A stretch of DNA of 64,000 bases from Tricholomella constricta (GCA_013368375.1 JAACJP010000029.1:434001-498000); one strand, 5' to 3'; shown: positions 8,845-23,350, numbered from the stretch's first letter. The notes: generated by a model not told the origin, from the letters alone. Numbers and translations: made by a program.

Positions 8845-10503
8845 ATGTCAGTCCCAGCCGATAACCTCAAGCTCTTGGAGACAGTGTGGTACCACAATAC
8901 CATCGTTCAATACGCCAGTGGTAAGCCCAGCTCATCTCCAAGTAATTGCCTACTAACCTCCGTATCAGCCAGTGCTGTGACATTTTACCTCCATGACTGT
9001 AGTCAGTTTACTTTTCATTTTGTTTTGAACTATCGTGATTGAACATCATCCACATAGTCCTCACATTCAAAGACGAGGTTTGTCTGTTTGATTCATGTCA
9101 TGTTTGCGATGGCTCTAATCACAACTTTTGAAGGTGGAATATTTCTGGGTACATGAGTTTGTAGGCTATCTCTTATTCCAAATCCTGACTATGGGCTAGA
9201 AATCTCGCCTCACGCCAATCAAAGTACTCTTTCTCATTGTGAGCATTTCCTTTGTGGACCAAGGACATCATTGACCTCCGAGCTTCTATAGAACCGTTAC
9301 TTCGCCATGGTATTGGCAATTGTTAATACGGCGTGTACGCGCTTCTTCTTATCTCTCCTTTCCGCTGTTGACTCGACAGTCGATGATCCTTACAGTTGAT
9401 GTGCAACCACAAGCAACTGATTTCAAGTATGGGTATAATTTTCTGAGGGAAAAAGCTCTTTCTGACTAACTTAATTACCAGATGTGCGTTGCTTCTGCGC
9501 TTCGGAGACTGGGATTGGTAATTTAACGCCATTCATTTAGGTATCTTTTGGGGTCAGTTTGGCATCTGGTCAGGTAAGTGCGTTGGTGGCAATTTTGACT
9601 ATCTCCTGCAATATCATGAAAAATATTCAGGAATAATCCTTTCGAGTATTGTGGAGAGTACGTGTTTCTTGTATCTATAACCTTAGAGCCACAGCACACC
9701 AATAATGGCGACCGACACAGTCATCCTTCAATTCCGTGTACATGCCCTTTACAACCAGAGTGCGACGTCGTCTGTTCCTGGTTATTTATCTCAGGGCTCT
9801 AATGATCTGCCACAGACAAGATCGTCTTTTTCGTAGTATCTGCTTTGTTCATAATAGAGGTGGGGAGTATGTGCGTTATTGCAGGATTATACACACATGT
9901 GCGCTGTACGTCCGATACCATTTCTCGAAAGCACAATCTGACACTGTTTTTAGTGCAAACACCAGTACTCCCAATTCCGGGTACACCGTTCTGCGAAAAT
10001 TCAACCACTACATCATATCTCTTTGCCTTTCAGTCAGTAACAGTCACATTCCTTCACTGGTTCTTTCTCGATAACACTGATGTGATGTTGGCACAGAATA
10101 CCGCTCATGGGGTTCGAATTTATTTTACTGTGCCTGGTGTTATTTAAAGGCATCCTACACTATCGGGTACTTCAAGGTACATCGTGGTCCACTTCCCGAA
10201 TTGTTTCCGTTATTCTCCGCAACTCTGTGCTCTATTTCCTGAGGTACGACATCACTTACAAGCCTCTTGGTTCGATTCTTAACTTACTTTTTCCATAGTA
10301 TCTTCGCCGTCCTCTTGATCAATACAATCATGTGGGAGGTCGGCCCACCCACCCTCTTTCCTTTGGCTGGGACATGGTCCGTTGTGATACCGACGACGGC
10401 TTGCAATCGGATGTTGATTAACATGCGAAAGGCCGGTGGCACCATGCATCATGGCTCAAAAAGTTCCCATGAGCTCGGTACTCTAACTGCCTGGCAAGGT
10501 TGA
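8845..10503 (+). CDS. DUF6533-type multi-pass membrane protein (paralogue 1, possibly decaying)
   Basis: The gene is multi-exonic and starts MSVPADNLKLLETVWYHNT. After splicing it reads the family's first helix and the KDEVEYFW motif, then KVLFLINRYFA, then IILQFRVHALYNQS, and it ends in INTIMWEVGPP and NRMLINMRKAG. The same blocks and the same intron positions occur in the gene at 43004, so the two are paralogues. The family is a basidiomycete 7TM-like group of unknown function. Two places fit poorly. Near 9480-9540 an exon meets an in-frame stop in the most likely phase. The segment before the block at about 10103 is not a multiple of three when compared with the paralogue. These may be unrecognised introns or real decay. 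Confidence 0.65.
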
Positions 10504-11329
10504 TGCCCCACAAGTTATGATTAAATGATGCTCAAAGTCCTATCGAGTACTCCTGGCCTATGTATTTACCGGAAACTACAAGGATTGCTGTATAACAACG
10601 TGTATAACATGATCTGCAGAGGGCGCAAGCTTGACGCATCCTGCACGACTGGATTTACTCGTTGGATCGCGCGCGTGGTTACACACCAACGATATATGTT
10701 GATCTCAGGGGCCGGAGAGGTCTCTGCGCGTGTGTGCTGTGACTTGAATGGCATCCACTGTACTCCAGTTCAGCTTATTGATTAAAGTCTCCGCCGTAAG
10801 CTGGCTGCAGCATGCCGGTTTTTTGTCCTCTCGGGGGTGACTGGCACGCTCTAAGACCACCCCATCTCTTGCCCAGCGTCCAAGAATTGGTATATCAGCC
10901 ATTGCAGGGCATAACTGCATATTTCATGCCCAAACGTCGTAGAAACAGGTAAGAAGTCATCAAGGAACGCCGCAACAGACTTGATTGAAGTCACCAAACA
11001 TATGCTTCTTTATCCAATGGACCTACTATGCAGATCGACGATTGTCCGCAAACTAATAAAGCCCGATCTTGGGTGAATGTTGCGTTCGCCACGTTTCTTT
11101 CGTACCCTTTTCCTCGCCACCATCATCAGATTCAAGTCACTGGGACTGGGATTGTTTCAGGGCGTGAATGACACACCACATGTTTGGGAGATGCGCGCGC
11201 TCTAGATCGTAAAGGCCTTGAGCCAGCTTGGAGAGAATAGTTGATCTGTTCAAAGAGTGGATGGATCATGTATGGATGCATGGATGTTATAGGCGGCGAC
11301 GAGTCTGCAGTCGTTTTTCGGCACATTAC
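10504..11329. other. Intergenic stretch, no gene seen
   Basis: Only short frames without recognisable content or consistent splice signals occur between the DUF6533-type gene and the MITE-like element. I see no RNA gene or strong repeat here. Confidence 0.4.
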
Positions 11330-11912
11330 TGGGTGACTTCCCGTAAGCTCGCAGCATAGAGTATTCACAAATAGAGATTATTCATGTCAAAAGTCCGACA
11401 TATGATCCGATAATCTATTCGGTCAGGCAAACCGTAAGCCATCTTGATCAGAATGATTAGGCACACCCGCATATTGTTGCTCTCATCCCGAGCCAGCTAT
11501 GGACCAATCTGCATTTCTTCTACTCTAGCAAATTAACGATGAAGAGCAGGAGGTGACATTGTGTATATATATTGGCATAGTGCTTGGGACGGGGTAAGCG
11601 CGAGAGTACTGTGAGCGACGTTGAGCGACCGTGACGTCGAGGGCGAAAGGTGGCTGAGGGTTGAGTGCGTGTGTTGTTTCGTTGAGAAGCCTTCGGCATG
11701 GCACCGGCAAAGTCCTAAAACGTTTATTCGTGTTCAAAAACATCTGTTGAGAGGGTCGGGACCCTCTCAACAGATTTCAGTTTATTCAGGAGGCCTGAAG
11801 CGAAATTTTGCATCCCCGATCTCGCTTATGGGTACGGCATTGCGGCAGCAGGAGTACCTGACAAGACTTTAATCTATTCTCCTGAATAAAACCTTACGGG
11901 AAGTCACCCACT
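11330..11912. mobile_element. MITE-like element with 17-bp terminal inverted repeats
   Basis: GGGTGACTTCCCGTAAG (11333-11349) and its exact reverse complement CTTACGGGAAGTCACCC (11893-11909) bound a 577-base non-coding segment. The trinucleotide ACT lies directly outside both ends (11330-11332 and 11910-11912), as expected for a 3-bp target duplication. GG-starting repeats with a 3-bp duplication recall PIF/Harbinger-type elements, although those usually duplicate TWA. Inside are a 34-base palindrome and a second inverted repeat, TTTATTCAGGAG (11781-11792) with CTCCTGAATAAA (11879-11890). No transposase is encoded. Confidence 0.6.
11742..11775. repeat. Perfect 16-bp palindrome with 2-base loop
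   Basis: ATCTGTTGAGAGGGTC (11742-11757) is followed by GG and then its exact reverse complement GACCCTCTCAACAGAT (11760-11775). It lies inside the MITE-like element. Such a tight hairpin is typical of foldback insertions or replication-slippage products. Confidence 0.85.
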
Positions 11913-12103
11913 TTTCCTTTTTCTGACTACTTATAGATGCCCACAATCGACAGTAAGATCAGATGTCAACGAGGCCACCACGAGGCAGCTCAAGACCTCG
12001 CTTTCAATGACATCTATTTGTGAAGTGTAACCTTATTACGACCGCGTTTCTCTGCCTTGTGATGTGATTCACAGCTGCTTGAATTTTCTCTTAACCAGCT
12101 CCA

Positions 12104-13356
12104 ATGCGTTTCCGTATCTCCCAAAGTCTAGTTCGCTCTCTTCACTCCGTCTCCAGATTCCTATACGACATGGTGTTGCCACCCTTGCCCGAACAGACGC
12201 TCGTTGGCGAAATTCTCTTTCCCCACAAAAGACTCAATGTCTCCCAGTGGTACAGCGAATTGCATATCGACGGAAAGGATTTCGGAGAGCTATTGACAGG
12301 CTCTTTCGTTCGCAAGCTCTACTTCGTTAAGGCTGCCGGACGCTCCCAGCACGAATCCATCGTAGCGGAGATTCATAACCGCACCGTCGCCGACTTCACA
12401 GTGCGATATCTCCGGCTGGAGCGTTCCAGCGGTGACCTCAAGCTGGAACATATAGGGAGGCGCGAACAGAAATGGCACAAATTCGGTTTGCCTGGCACTC
12501 AGGTCCGTTTCATGTCCGATGCGAACAGCGATAGCTCCCCCAATTCAGTTTGCCTGCTCAGGTCCGTTCCATGTCCGATGCGAGCAGCGATAGCTCCCCC
12601 ATAGGCAAGTACGATGCCGTGGACACCGTCAGGGAAATTCGAGACTGGGTCCCAAAAGATCTGGTGTACACTATGACGTTCACAGACGACGACCATGTCC
12701 TATCACTTGAGGACCTCGCAATCGCCGCTCGGGTCGCTCACAAGGAGGACACGCAGTACTCGTTGCTCCAACACCAGTGCTACTGGTGGGCTGACACATT
12801 GATGGCAATCCTCGAAAGCCTTGTCGACGAGTCGCATCGCAGCAAAGAGGTTTTTAGCAAGGAACGCTCAGATGACGAGTGGGCAGAGAAAGTACAGCTG
12901 GGGGGCTCCGAACCGACGCCTGAGGGATCTGAACCGACGCCTGAGGGATCTGAACCGACGCCTGAGGGATCTGAACCGACGCCTGAGGGATCCGAAACGA
13001 CGCCTGAGGGCTCTGAATCGACGTCCAACGGAAAATATTATATCACTCGCTGGGCCCCTATCACAGTTCACAACCGTACCAAAGTCACGCACTTGAAATC
13101 CCGCTTCGAAGCTTGCAAAGCACGCTATGTACGTCCTAATTATATGTCTGGCTACCATTGCTTTTCGCTAATACTACAAATTTAGGTCAAAGCAAGGATC
13201 GAGAAAGCAGCCGACCTAGACAGGATAGTCAGGGCGGAAGAGGGACAACGCAGAGCGGAAGCAGAGGTGAAGAACTTGCAAGCCCAAATGGCGAAACTCT
13301 TAGAGGAGCGCGGTAATCCTTCTCAGTCTGGTTTGCAACTTACCCCCGCCGCCTGA
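12104..13356 (+). CDS. Hypothetical protein with tandem-repeat linker
   Basis: Three exons are proposed: 12104-12502, 12562-13128 and 13186-13356, with GT-AG introns that keep phase, giving 378 residues. The N-terminal part ends near HKFGLPGTQ, then comes SMSDASSDSS, a conserved-looking region (DAVDTVREIRDWVPKDL; HQCYWWADTLMAIL), an acidic linker of five 21-base repeats (GSEPTPE-like, 12905-13015), and a C-terminal coiled-coil-like Glu/Ala/Arg-rich segment. I do not recognise the family. The QHQCYWWADTL motif might come from a papain-like fold, but this is only a guess. The start could also be the ATG at 12170. The first intron is nearly identical to the following exon, which is described under findings. 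Confidence 0.7.
12503..12561 (+). other. 59-base intron derived from tandem duplication
   Basis: The intron starts GTCCGT and ends CTGCTCAG. Its first 40 bases match the first 40 bases of the next exon (from 12562) with two mismatches. Removing it joins two otherwise incompatible reading frames exactly, so it must be spliced for the long protein to exist. Confidence 0.75.
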
Positions 13357-13754
13357 CGAGTTCGCTACTTACTGTACTCCACTTTTCTAAACTCCTGATA
13401 GGCATTTTTCACTCCATATGTTCTTCTTCATCTACGTCGTTCCGTTTGATACCTTGACTGTTGATTACATTGTTTTTACCCGCCTTGCTGTGAAATAGTC
13501 GATCCATGGATACACTCTCTACCTAGGCGCAACTTAAACCCCAAAAAAATATCCCATGTTGACATTCCAACCGATACATTACATGAGAAAATATCCCTGA
13601 GCGCCCAATCGCAATAAAAATATCGCAACTAGCTGCTTTGCCTGGTGGTGCAGTCGGTGAGAAGACTGAATAGGTCACAGCCTGCAGGGCGAGACGTGGG
13701 GTCAATTCAACGGCCGTAGAGGGGGAAAGGAACGTGCTAGGACATACTTAGAAC
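13357..13754. other. Intergenic stretch, no gene seen
   Basis: This is 3' flank of the preceding gene, with several short pyrimidine tracts but no supported frame, RNA gene or repeat. Confidence 0.4.
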
Positions 13755-14365
13755 TTAGAAGGAAACTCCCGGAATAAGGTGCACGACTTTTGAACGAAAC
13801 AACGAGGCGCTATTGGCGTTCAAAACGCGCAAGGAAGAAGCACGTACACATTAAGATGGTACCTTGGCGGTTCGAATTTCCATCTAGCACCACATAGTAG
13901 ATGGTCAGATGTTAGAAGAAGTGTCGAACGTTCGAAAGAATTCGGCGAAAGAAAAACCAGATCGTGATTGTGATCTGGAAAGAGGGTCACAGACTCACAG
14001 TGATGAAAGAAAACGCCAACGGCTTTCCGAGAACCCATGCAAGTGCGGATGGGGGAAGGACATACCAGAAAACGGAACTCCCGGAATAAGGTACACGCCT
14101 CTGAACGGCACAATGCGAGGCGCACAACTGGCGTTCAAAACGCACAGGGAAAGAAGCACGCACACATTAGGATGGTACCTTGGCGGTTCGAATTTTCATC
14201 TAGCACCACATATTAGTAGATGGTCAGATCTTAGAAGAAGTATCCGATGTTCGAAGGAACTCGGCGAAAGGGTATCGAGATCGTGATTGTGATCTGGAAA
14301 GAGGGTCACAAACTCATAGTGACCACAGAAAGCGCCAACGGCTTTCCGAAGATCCATGCAAGTCC
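13755..14365. repeat. 312-base tandem duplication, two diverged copies
   Basis: AACTCCCGGAATAAGG occurs at about 13764 and 14076, and the following roughly 290 bases correspond (for example GGTACCTTGGCGGTTCGAA and GATCGTGATTGTGATCTGGA in both). The copies differ by scattered substitutions and small indels. No frame is maintained through both copies, so this looks non-coding. Confidence 0.8.
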
Positions 14366-15613
14366 AATAACAAATCCGAGTGTTTTAAATAGAAGCTGAG
14401 CACCGTTCGGTGGATCAGCGGTACTGTGCTTCCAGGGTGGTCTCTAAAGGGAAGTACGTGAAGGTATTACCAAGTGAATGAATTCGAACATACCGCGTTT
14501 AGTCTTCCTCATCAGTGCTACTGTGCGGGTTTAAAGCTGCCAAGGACGGATGATTTGTCCCATTTCTTGTTCGTTGGCGTTGGAGTGGACTTACGAGGGT
14601 ACACACGGCCTCGGAATGTGAAGAGGTCGAGGGCACGTTCCCTTCAAGCCGCTCTTACATACCTCCACTCTTGCTTGGCGATATACCAGCTCCGAAATTC
14701 TTGTAGAATCCCATGTCCGCAAGGTGAGGTTGATTGCAAATTGTAGCGGCGGTACGATCACATTTACCGAAAGTGAGATAAATGTGCACAAGACGTGCAA
14801 GGGTGTTTTTGATCGTGATCCACCCAGCTTGACGCACCATCCTTGGGCGCTGGACAAGATTAATTCGCAACAAGACCAGTCTGAGATCTACAGAGAAACG
14901 ACAACATCTTAATGTTCTAAGCTCCACGAGCAAGTTGCATCCTCTAGTTGTGTTCCCGTAAGTACCCAAGAAGATGACGTAGAGCTTCCTCCGAGAACCT
15001 TTGGAAAAGTCCAGCATACCGCCACTGGTGCTCAAGATCGACGCCCGCTGCCATGAAATCAGTTTGTGTGGTAGTGAATATCGACGTCAGCGTGCCGCAT
15101 TTCTTAGCGGCCACAGAAGATCTAGCCAGACGGCGGTTGGTCCTCGCTAGTACTAGTGGGATAAGAAAGCGATGCCAAGCATCCAAATTGTCGAGACAGC
15201 CCAAGATCGCGAAACCATCACGAAATCAAACTGCTTCCTTGAATCGATCTTGTCCTCAGCGTTAGGCTTCGAGTATCCAGAAGGTGCTAGGATCTTACTC
15301 GAGCAAGGTGTAATCCAGGATGGACGCCGAGCGCAAGTATGGATAAGTCATGGTGGTCGTGGTCAAGTCATCACAGTCGTAAATAAATCGTAAATAAATC
15401 GTGGCATAAGCAATGATCAGTCAGGAAAGGGGGGAACAACGACCCATGGTCAGAAATCTCGTACAAAGAGGTATAAATTACCAGGAGGGTATGTATATAT
15501 AGACGAGAGAGGGAGGAGAAAAGCACAATCCACCCAAAAGAGAGAAAAAAGCTGGGAAGAGAAGGGCTTAGCGATGTGCAGTCCTATGGGCAGAACCCAA
15601 CGAATAACAGTCC
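14366..15613. other. Intergenic stretch, no gene supported
   Basis: Frames of 60-126 codons occur on both strands, but none shows a motif, conserved splice signals or composition like the neighbouring genes. A TATATATA run near 15492 may be part of an upstream region or simple sequence. Confidence 0.4.
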
Positions 15614-17879
15614 TCAAGGAGCATTCTTTGACCCCGAAAACGGCGACGACACCATCGCCTTGAACTTTGTTCTCCCCTTATCCTTATCCTTATCCTTGTC
15701 CTTCTTTCGCTCGCCATCCCGATTCCTATCCTTACCCTTTCCCTTTCCCTTGCTCTTCCCCTTCCCAAGCCCGAACCCAAATCGCGGCGACACGGGAATC
15801 GGACTCGCAGGCACCTCCGCCTCGATATCCGGCAGCGGGATCTTCGGCGGGCTGGGCGGAGGCGGCGGAGGCACCCATGGGGGTAAGGGTTCGGATGCCT
15901 GAAGCAGCGGAGACTGGGGGGGAGAAGGCGGGAGAGTTGGCTCCTCCTGCGCAGGAGGAGTCGGATCCGAGGGTTGGGGTGGAGGCGATTGGGGTGGAGA
16001 GAGCGGAGGAAGCTGAACGGGTACTTCAGGCTGCGAGGGCGTGGGTGCCGGTGATGGAGAGGTAGGAGGATCTGCTGGCGGAGGCGGAGAGACGGGCGGA
16101 GAATCGCCGGGAGGACAAGAAGGCGGAACGGGAGGCGGAGTGCAAGGCGGCGGCGACGTGGGCGGCTCCACCGTCGGTGGTAACGGCGTTGGAACCTGCT
16201 CGGGTGGTGATGCAGGGGGAAAATCGTGTTCCTCCCATGTCCCCGGAATAAGAGCGACGGGAAGGAGCCAGGTCGCGGTCAAAATGACGCCATGCCCTGG
16301 AAAGAACAGTTCGTAAATGCGACAAGGAACATTAAATAAGAAGACGACTGACCAGTGTCATAGCTCTTGATGGTGCCCCAGCTCCAGGAAATAAAAGTTC
16401 CGATATATCCAACATAGGGGACCAAGGTTTGAAGAAGCAGTAGAGCAGGGCGTACAGTAGGAGGGAGCGAGGTCAGCGGGATGTTGCTGAAGAACCAAGT
16501 GAGAGCAGTCGCAATCAGAGCCGCGCGCTTTGAAGCTTCAATTTGTTTATCGTCGAGGATATCAAGCACAGGAGGAGGTAAGTACCTGGAGCACAATGGA
16601 TAAGATTGCATGAAAGGTCAAAGGAACAGGAGAGGGAGACGTACAATCGATAGCCCCACCACATGGCTTGCAATGATAGTTTTGTGGTTGAAGGAACCCA
16701 GACGCGTTGGCCTTGAATGCGGATCCGTGTACCTCTTGGGGAACCTGGCGGGGACAGTGGTAAATTAACTATTCCAGGTAGTGGACTAGCGGGATGTTGG
16801 CTAGCAGTGGCAGCAGCAGTGACAGTAGCAGTTGCAGAGGTAGAGGTAGAGGCAGTAGCAGTGGCAGTGGCAGTGGCAATCACAGATGCTCCCGCAGGTC
16901 CAGGTGCAGCGGAGCCCGTTCCCCAAATTGAGAACGGCCACATCCCCATCCATCCCGCAACCTGCTGAGCCTCTGACGGGCCTCCTTCATCATCCGGCAG
17001 GGGCTCGATGATTCCCGAGTCAGCGATCTCGACAAGGGACTCCATCGTCGGCATAAGCGGTGAGTACATCATGATACCCGATGGGTCATCATACACCGAG
17101 CCCCCGTCTCCGCCTCCATCACCATGGTCCTCGCCCTCACCACCCCCAATATCGTTCCCATCATCCTGCCTTTGCGACCCCATGCTCTCCAAGACGCTCC
17201 ACACACTCACCCTCCGCTCCCGCTCTTCCGCCGTCCCTTTCCTACCGTTCATCACGGTCGCACTGGACAGCATCGCGATGAGCGTCGAGTCCTTAATCGG
17301 CGTCGCCCCTGGCGGGGGGATCGGGCGGCCGGAAGGGTCCCGCTTGGGCTGCTGGGGTTGCTTCGGTGGTGCTGGAGCGCGAGGGGTGCTCGGGAGGGGC
17401 AGGGCGTCAATGAGGGATTGGATCTTCCGTGCAAGGTAGGTCGGTTCCGCGGGGTCTGGGGAATCAGAAGGAGGTCCTGTTGGGAATGGCTCTGCAGTAC
17501 TCTGGCCATCGGTGGGCACACTGGATGCAGTGGTTGGATAGGCTGTGGTGGTGTCATTCCGAACTTCCTGAACTGTGTTAGGGGTACTGCTTTTGCCTAG
17601 TCCTGGCAAGCTGAGGTTCTTGAATCGATCCATGACTCCATAGTACATGTCCTTCTGTCTAGTACTCGGAGCAGAAGGCCTTGGCATGGATTCAGGAGGG
17701 GGCACTGCAACAGTAGTTATCTCCCCCGCTTCGGAGACAGAGGGCGGTATGGCCCCAGAGGTCAGCACTGGGCTGATGGGTTGCGCTTGCGAGCTGGCTT
17801 TACCGCTGAGAGTGCGCACCAGGCGGTGAATTGGGCCTGTCCCGGAGCCAGAAGCGCCTGCTGCCCTCTCTGCTGCCAT
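15614..17879 (-). CDS. Proline-rich membrane-type protein of unknown function
   Basis: The exons are 17879-16645, 16585-16353 and 16296-15614, with introns of 59 and 56 bases; phases match and give 716 residues. The N-terminal half is disordered and Ser/Pro/Ala-rich, with an Ala/Thr repeat near residues 330-360. A conserved-looking core follows (MWWGYRLYLPPPVLDILDD), then hydrophobic segments (ALTWFFSNIPLTS; VPYVGYIGTFISWSWG; ILTATWLLPVALIPGTW). The tail is a long Pro/Ser stretch and ends in a Lys/Asp and Lys/Gly repeat (KDKDKDKDK, KGKSKGKGKGK). The core resembles a membrane-bound domain with a cytosolic basic tail, but I cannot name the family. The repetitive tail comes from simple sequence at 15670-15790. 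Confidence 0.8.
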
Positions 17880-19013
17880 CGAGGAGGCTGGGGCGGTGGG
17901 AGAAAGTCGTGAGCAAGTAATAAGAGTCGTGATGAAAACTGATAAGTCATAAAGTGACCCAATAAGTCAGTTTCGCCAAAATAAATGAGGTATTTTCTGA
18001 CACTCCATAACAACCGGGCCGCTGATCAGGAACGTCATTACTAGATTGGGAAATTTGACGAATCCCCGCACGCTAATGCTGAATTTTATTATCATCGAGA
18101 AGTCGAACCTTGCGAGATGCATGGCGGACCCGAAGTATATGACAGTTAAAAAATTTCAAGCTTTTCAAGCTGCCTCAGATTTGGGACGTCTAACACAGTT
18201 CGAGAAAATTGCTCGCCCGCTGCAAGGGCTTCAAGAAGTTCTTGGCTGAGAAATCTGCAGAGGGAGTCCCCAGTGAATCTTGAAGACACAATACATAAAG
18301 CGTATGTACGTCACCCCACTCAACAGCGCCATTGACGAGGATGGTGTCGGGGAGAAGAAGGCTGGATGAGTGTTCGGTGGGAGGTCTATGACAAGGTGAG
18401 TTACCTCGGGTGCCCTACTGATCATCAGCGAAGTATTCGGAATACTAACGTGGAGACGGAGTACGAGGATTGTTGGGATGATTGTGCCGAACGGCCAGGA
18501 ATGGCCGTTCGGAAATTTCGCTCACCTCAACAGCTGCATGAGAAATAAAATTTCCGGCTGTAGGCTGAAAGGGAATACAATACCCGACTTCCACCGAACC
18601 TTTAAAGTAACATTGTTTATTGCGCCACACGCTCGCACGCTCGTGACAAGCGCCACCAGAGCGGTTTTCAACTTTGTGACCCACATCACATTGCAATTGT
18701 ATCCTTACCAGCTTTTTCGATCACTGAGTCATATTTTCGCAATCCCACTACCTTCGCCTTCAGTAATTTCATCTGAAATTTATCGTGATGCTGAGGTCCG
18801 GCGCCAATACAGCGCGTCTTGAGGACGCCAGAACACTCGAACGAACTCACAGAGCAGAGACGAGGCTGCCATAAGCTTCCCTTCGTGACATACAGACACT
18901 ATAATGGGATATGCAGCAATACTGATGTCGGTTGTCAACTCTGGATTTGAAGTTCCATGGAGTCTGCGCTCCGATGATTTTATGTACATTAATATTTTTT
19001 GACATCTAATTTT
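17880..19013. other. Intergenic stretch with one short hairpin
   Basis: No gene is supported between these two minus-strand genes. A perfect hairpin lies at 18487-18512 (CCGAACGGCCA, spacer GGAA, TGGCCGTTCGG). The rest is unremarkable AT-richer sequence. Confidence 0.45.
18487..18512. repeat. Short perfect hairpin
   Basis: CCGAACGGCCA, GGAA, TGGCCGTTCGG. An 11-bp stem with four-base loop in an intergenic region; no T-tract or gene end nearby suggests a known role. Confidence 0.7.
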
Positions 19014-21237
<2,224 letters not shown>

Positions 21238-21834
21238 TGTTCTGATAAAATTTGCGCGTCGATTGTTTGTAAGTGCAAAATTAGCAGGTTTGGGGTTGAT
21301 GAGAGGGCGCAAGAGCCTAAGCATCCAACTTTTTGTAGATTTTAGAAGATCGAGTCAGATCAGGAAGTCCACAGGTCCCGTGGACCTATTTACCAACCGC
21401 TTCCCCTTTAAATAAGGGACGGATCAGGCCCTAGATAAGATCGCTCCGTGCGGCAGTCGGAATAAAGTGGGGTTTATATACGAAATCCTAAATACTCGAG
21501 GTCAATTGAGGCAGGTAAGCAGAATTTATTGGACTACCCGAAATGTGTTCATTGAGAGCCTGGACATTTATTCCTTTCAGAGAAGGTTACACGATTTCCG
21601 GGAGTCTGTCTGGCGTAGTTCAGGACAACAAAGCAGAGAACGACAGCGAGTAATTAGTTCAAATATGACATAGGTACAATTCTGTAGTGTATTAATCCGA
21701 ATCTGCTGTCGCAATAGCGATAGCAGACTAGTTGTGTAATACGAGAACGGGCAGTGTAAAATAAATAACAGTCAGTGCGATCCATAAAATCCATCCATGT
21801 TCCACTACCTCCAATTCTAGTAGCTTTAATATAT
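21238..21834. other. Intergenic stretch, no gene seen
   Basis: This is the upstream region of the lysyl-tRNA synthetase and the 3' flank of the next gene. No RNA gene, repeat or supported frame was found. Confidence 0.4.
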
Positions 21835-23350
21835 CTAAGGATTGATCCGTGAATGTCGGCTGCGTCCTAGCTCCTTGGAAACATAGTGCCAGATATAATG
21901 CGACCACCCTTCCATGACGCCAGCACCTGTCATAATATGTAGGCAATCGCTTGTCGTATGCTAGAAAAAAAAGGTTGTGTGAGGCCTTGGATCGTTGAGG
22001 GGAAGCAAAGCGCAAAACGCAAAACTTACTGCGTCAGGCCGTAGCCGTCCAGGTCGCTCTATCGCGAGATAGTGAAGGTCAGGGTACTTTTCCGGCACGT
22101 CAGTGATGATATTCTGCTCGAAAGCCAGATCAGCAAAAAGCAAAGCAACCACGAGTCGGCCGCCAACCCACCTCGAAGACCTCATTATATCTCCAAATGC
22201 TGCCCCAGTTGTACGACGCACGCTCCGGCGTTTGTATTTCCGCCCATGGTTGCTTGATGTTGTGGCAGTCGTCGTGACCGGGAAGGTACGCGCGGACTAG
22301 GACCTGCCTTTTCCGCGCCCCGCGGTCCTTGCGCGCAGCATCAAGTAGCGCGGCCTGCACCTCATCTGCCCAACTGCGCATCGCGTGCCCAAAGAAGTCG
22401 ATGACACCATCGATACCGGGTTTAGCACCCTCGAACTGCGCCGGCGATTTCTCTCCGTAGGCGCCAAACAGCGTCGTCGTCCAGTGCCCACCGGTGCTCA
22501 CGACCATCGTGCTATATCCGCCTTCGAAGAAGATCGGCAGGTACTCTTTCGGACTCAGAGACCATGCCGCTTCCTTCGAAAATAACGAAAAGTTAGCGGC
22601 GGTGACTGGATGCAGTTTCTCGTGGAGATGGACCAGTTCGTCCTGCGTCAGGAGGAGGTCGACGCGGCGGAACGTGGCGAGGGGAGTTTTGGTAATATCA
22701 AAGCCAGGTGGGATAGAAAGCTTCTTGACGAGGGGCGAGTCAGGGTTCAAGTACAGATTCTGAGGCCATGCGCGGTCAAAGTACGAGTTGGGGGTATATG
22801 TGGGCGTCGCAATGACGTGCGGATAGAGACTGCATGAGAGCGAGAAAAAGTGGCCTTCGGTGATAGAGTCGCCCAGCAACAGCCATCCGCCCTGCTCCAC
22901 CATATCACGCACAACCTTCTCCTTGTTCATCTCCTCCAGTCCCTCACATCCATCCTTCTTCCCGACAGTCCACCTGTATGACTGTGCCGCTGGGAATCGG
23001 CTGTAATGCCATATGTTGTCAGATGCAAGATGCCAGTCGAATTCGCGTGAGCTGGCGCAGCCCTCGAAGCCAGAGAACTCTAATGCCTGGGACTTATCCG
23101 TCATGATAAAAGCATCAGTGCGATAATGTGGGCCCTCCCATCGACCATTTCCATATGCTCGAGGTGGACACCTTCCCGGTAGGATGTCGAAGTTAAATCC
23201 TGACGGTTCTGGGGATTTGAGGGAGGTGAAATTCAGGAAGCTAGGTTTGGCGTAGATGTAAAGAAAGAGGAGCAAAGTGAAAGTCGTTCCTAGGACTAGG
23301 ATTTTGGCTGTCAACGACCGGGCACTAAAGCCTGTAGTGGACAGGACCAT
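21835..23350 (-). CDS. Type II membrane protein, PC-esterase/GDSL-like fold
   Basis: Three phase-0 exons (23350-22172, 22113-22030, 21960-21835) give 462 residues. A single hydrophobic segment near residues 16-32 (ILVLGTTFTLLLFLYIYA) suggests a signal anchor, putting the rest in the lumen or outside. The block WLLLGDSITEGHFFSLSC carries a GDS motif, and GHDDCHN further on could supply the Asp-X-X-His of the same fold, as in PC-esterase/TBL-type and CAS1-type acyltransferases. The last exon contains HIMTGAGVMEGWSHYIWH. A role in glycan O-acylation or de-acylation is an inference from fold only. The ends of the introns are canonical. Confidence 0.85.

Noticed and set aside
14655..15035. A 126-codon minus-strand frame
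   Set aside because: No motif, and codon use looks random; neighbouring frames of similar length occur on both strands.
16717..17600. Several plus-strand frames over the proline-rich protein gene
   Set aside because: They are shadows of the minus-strand gene caused by its GC-rich, repetitive coding sequence.
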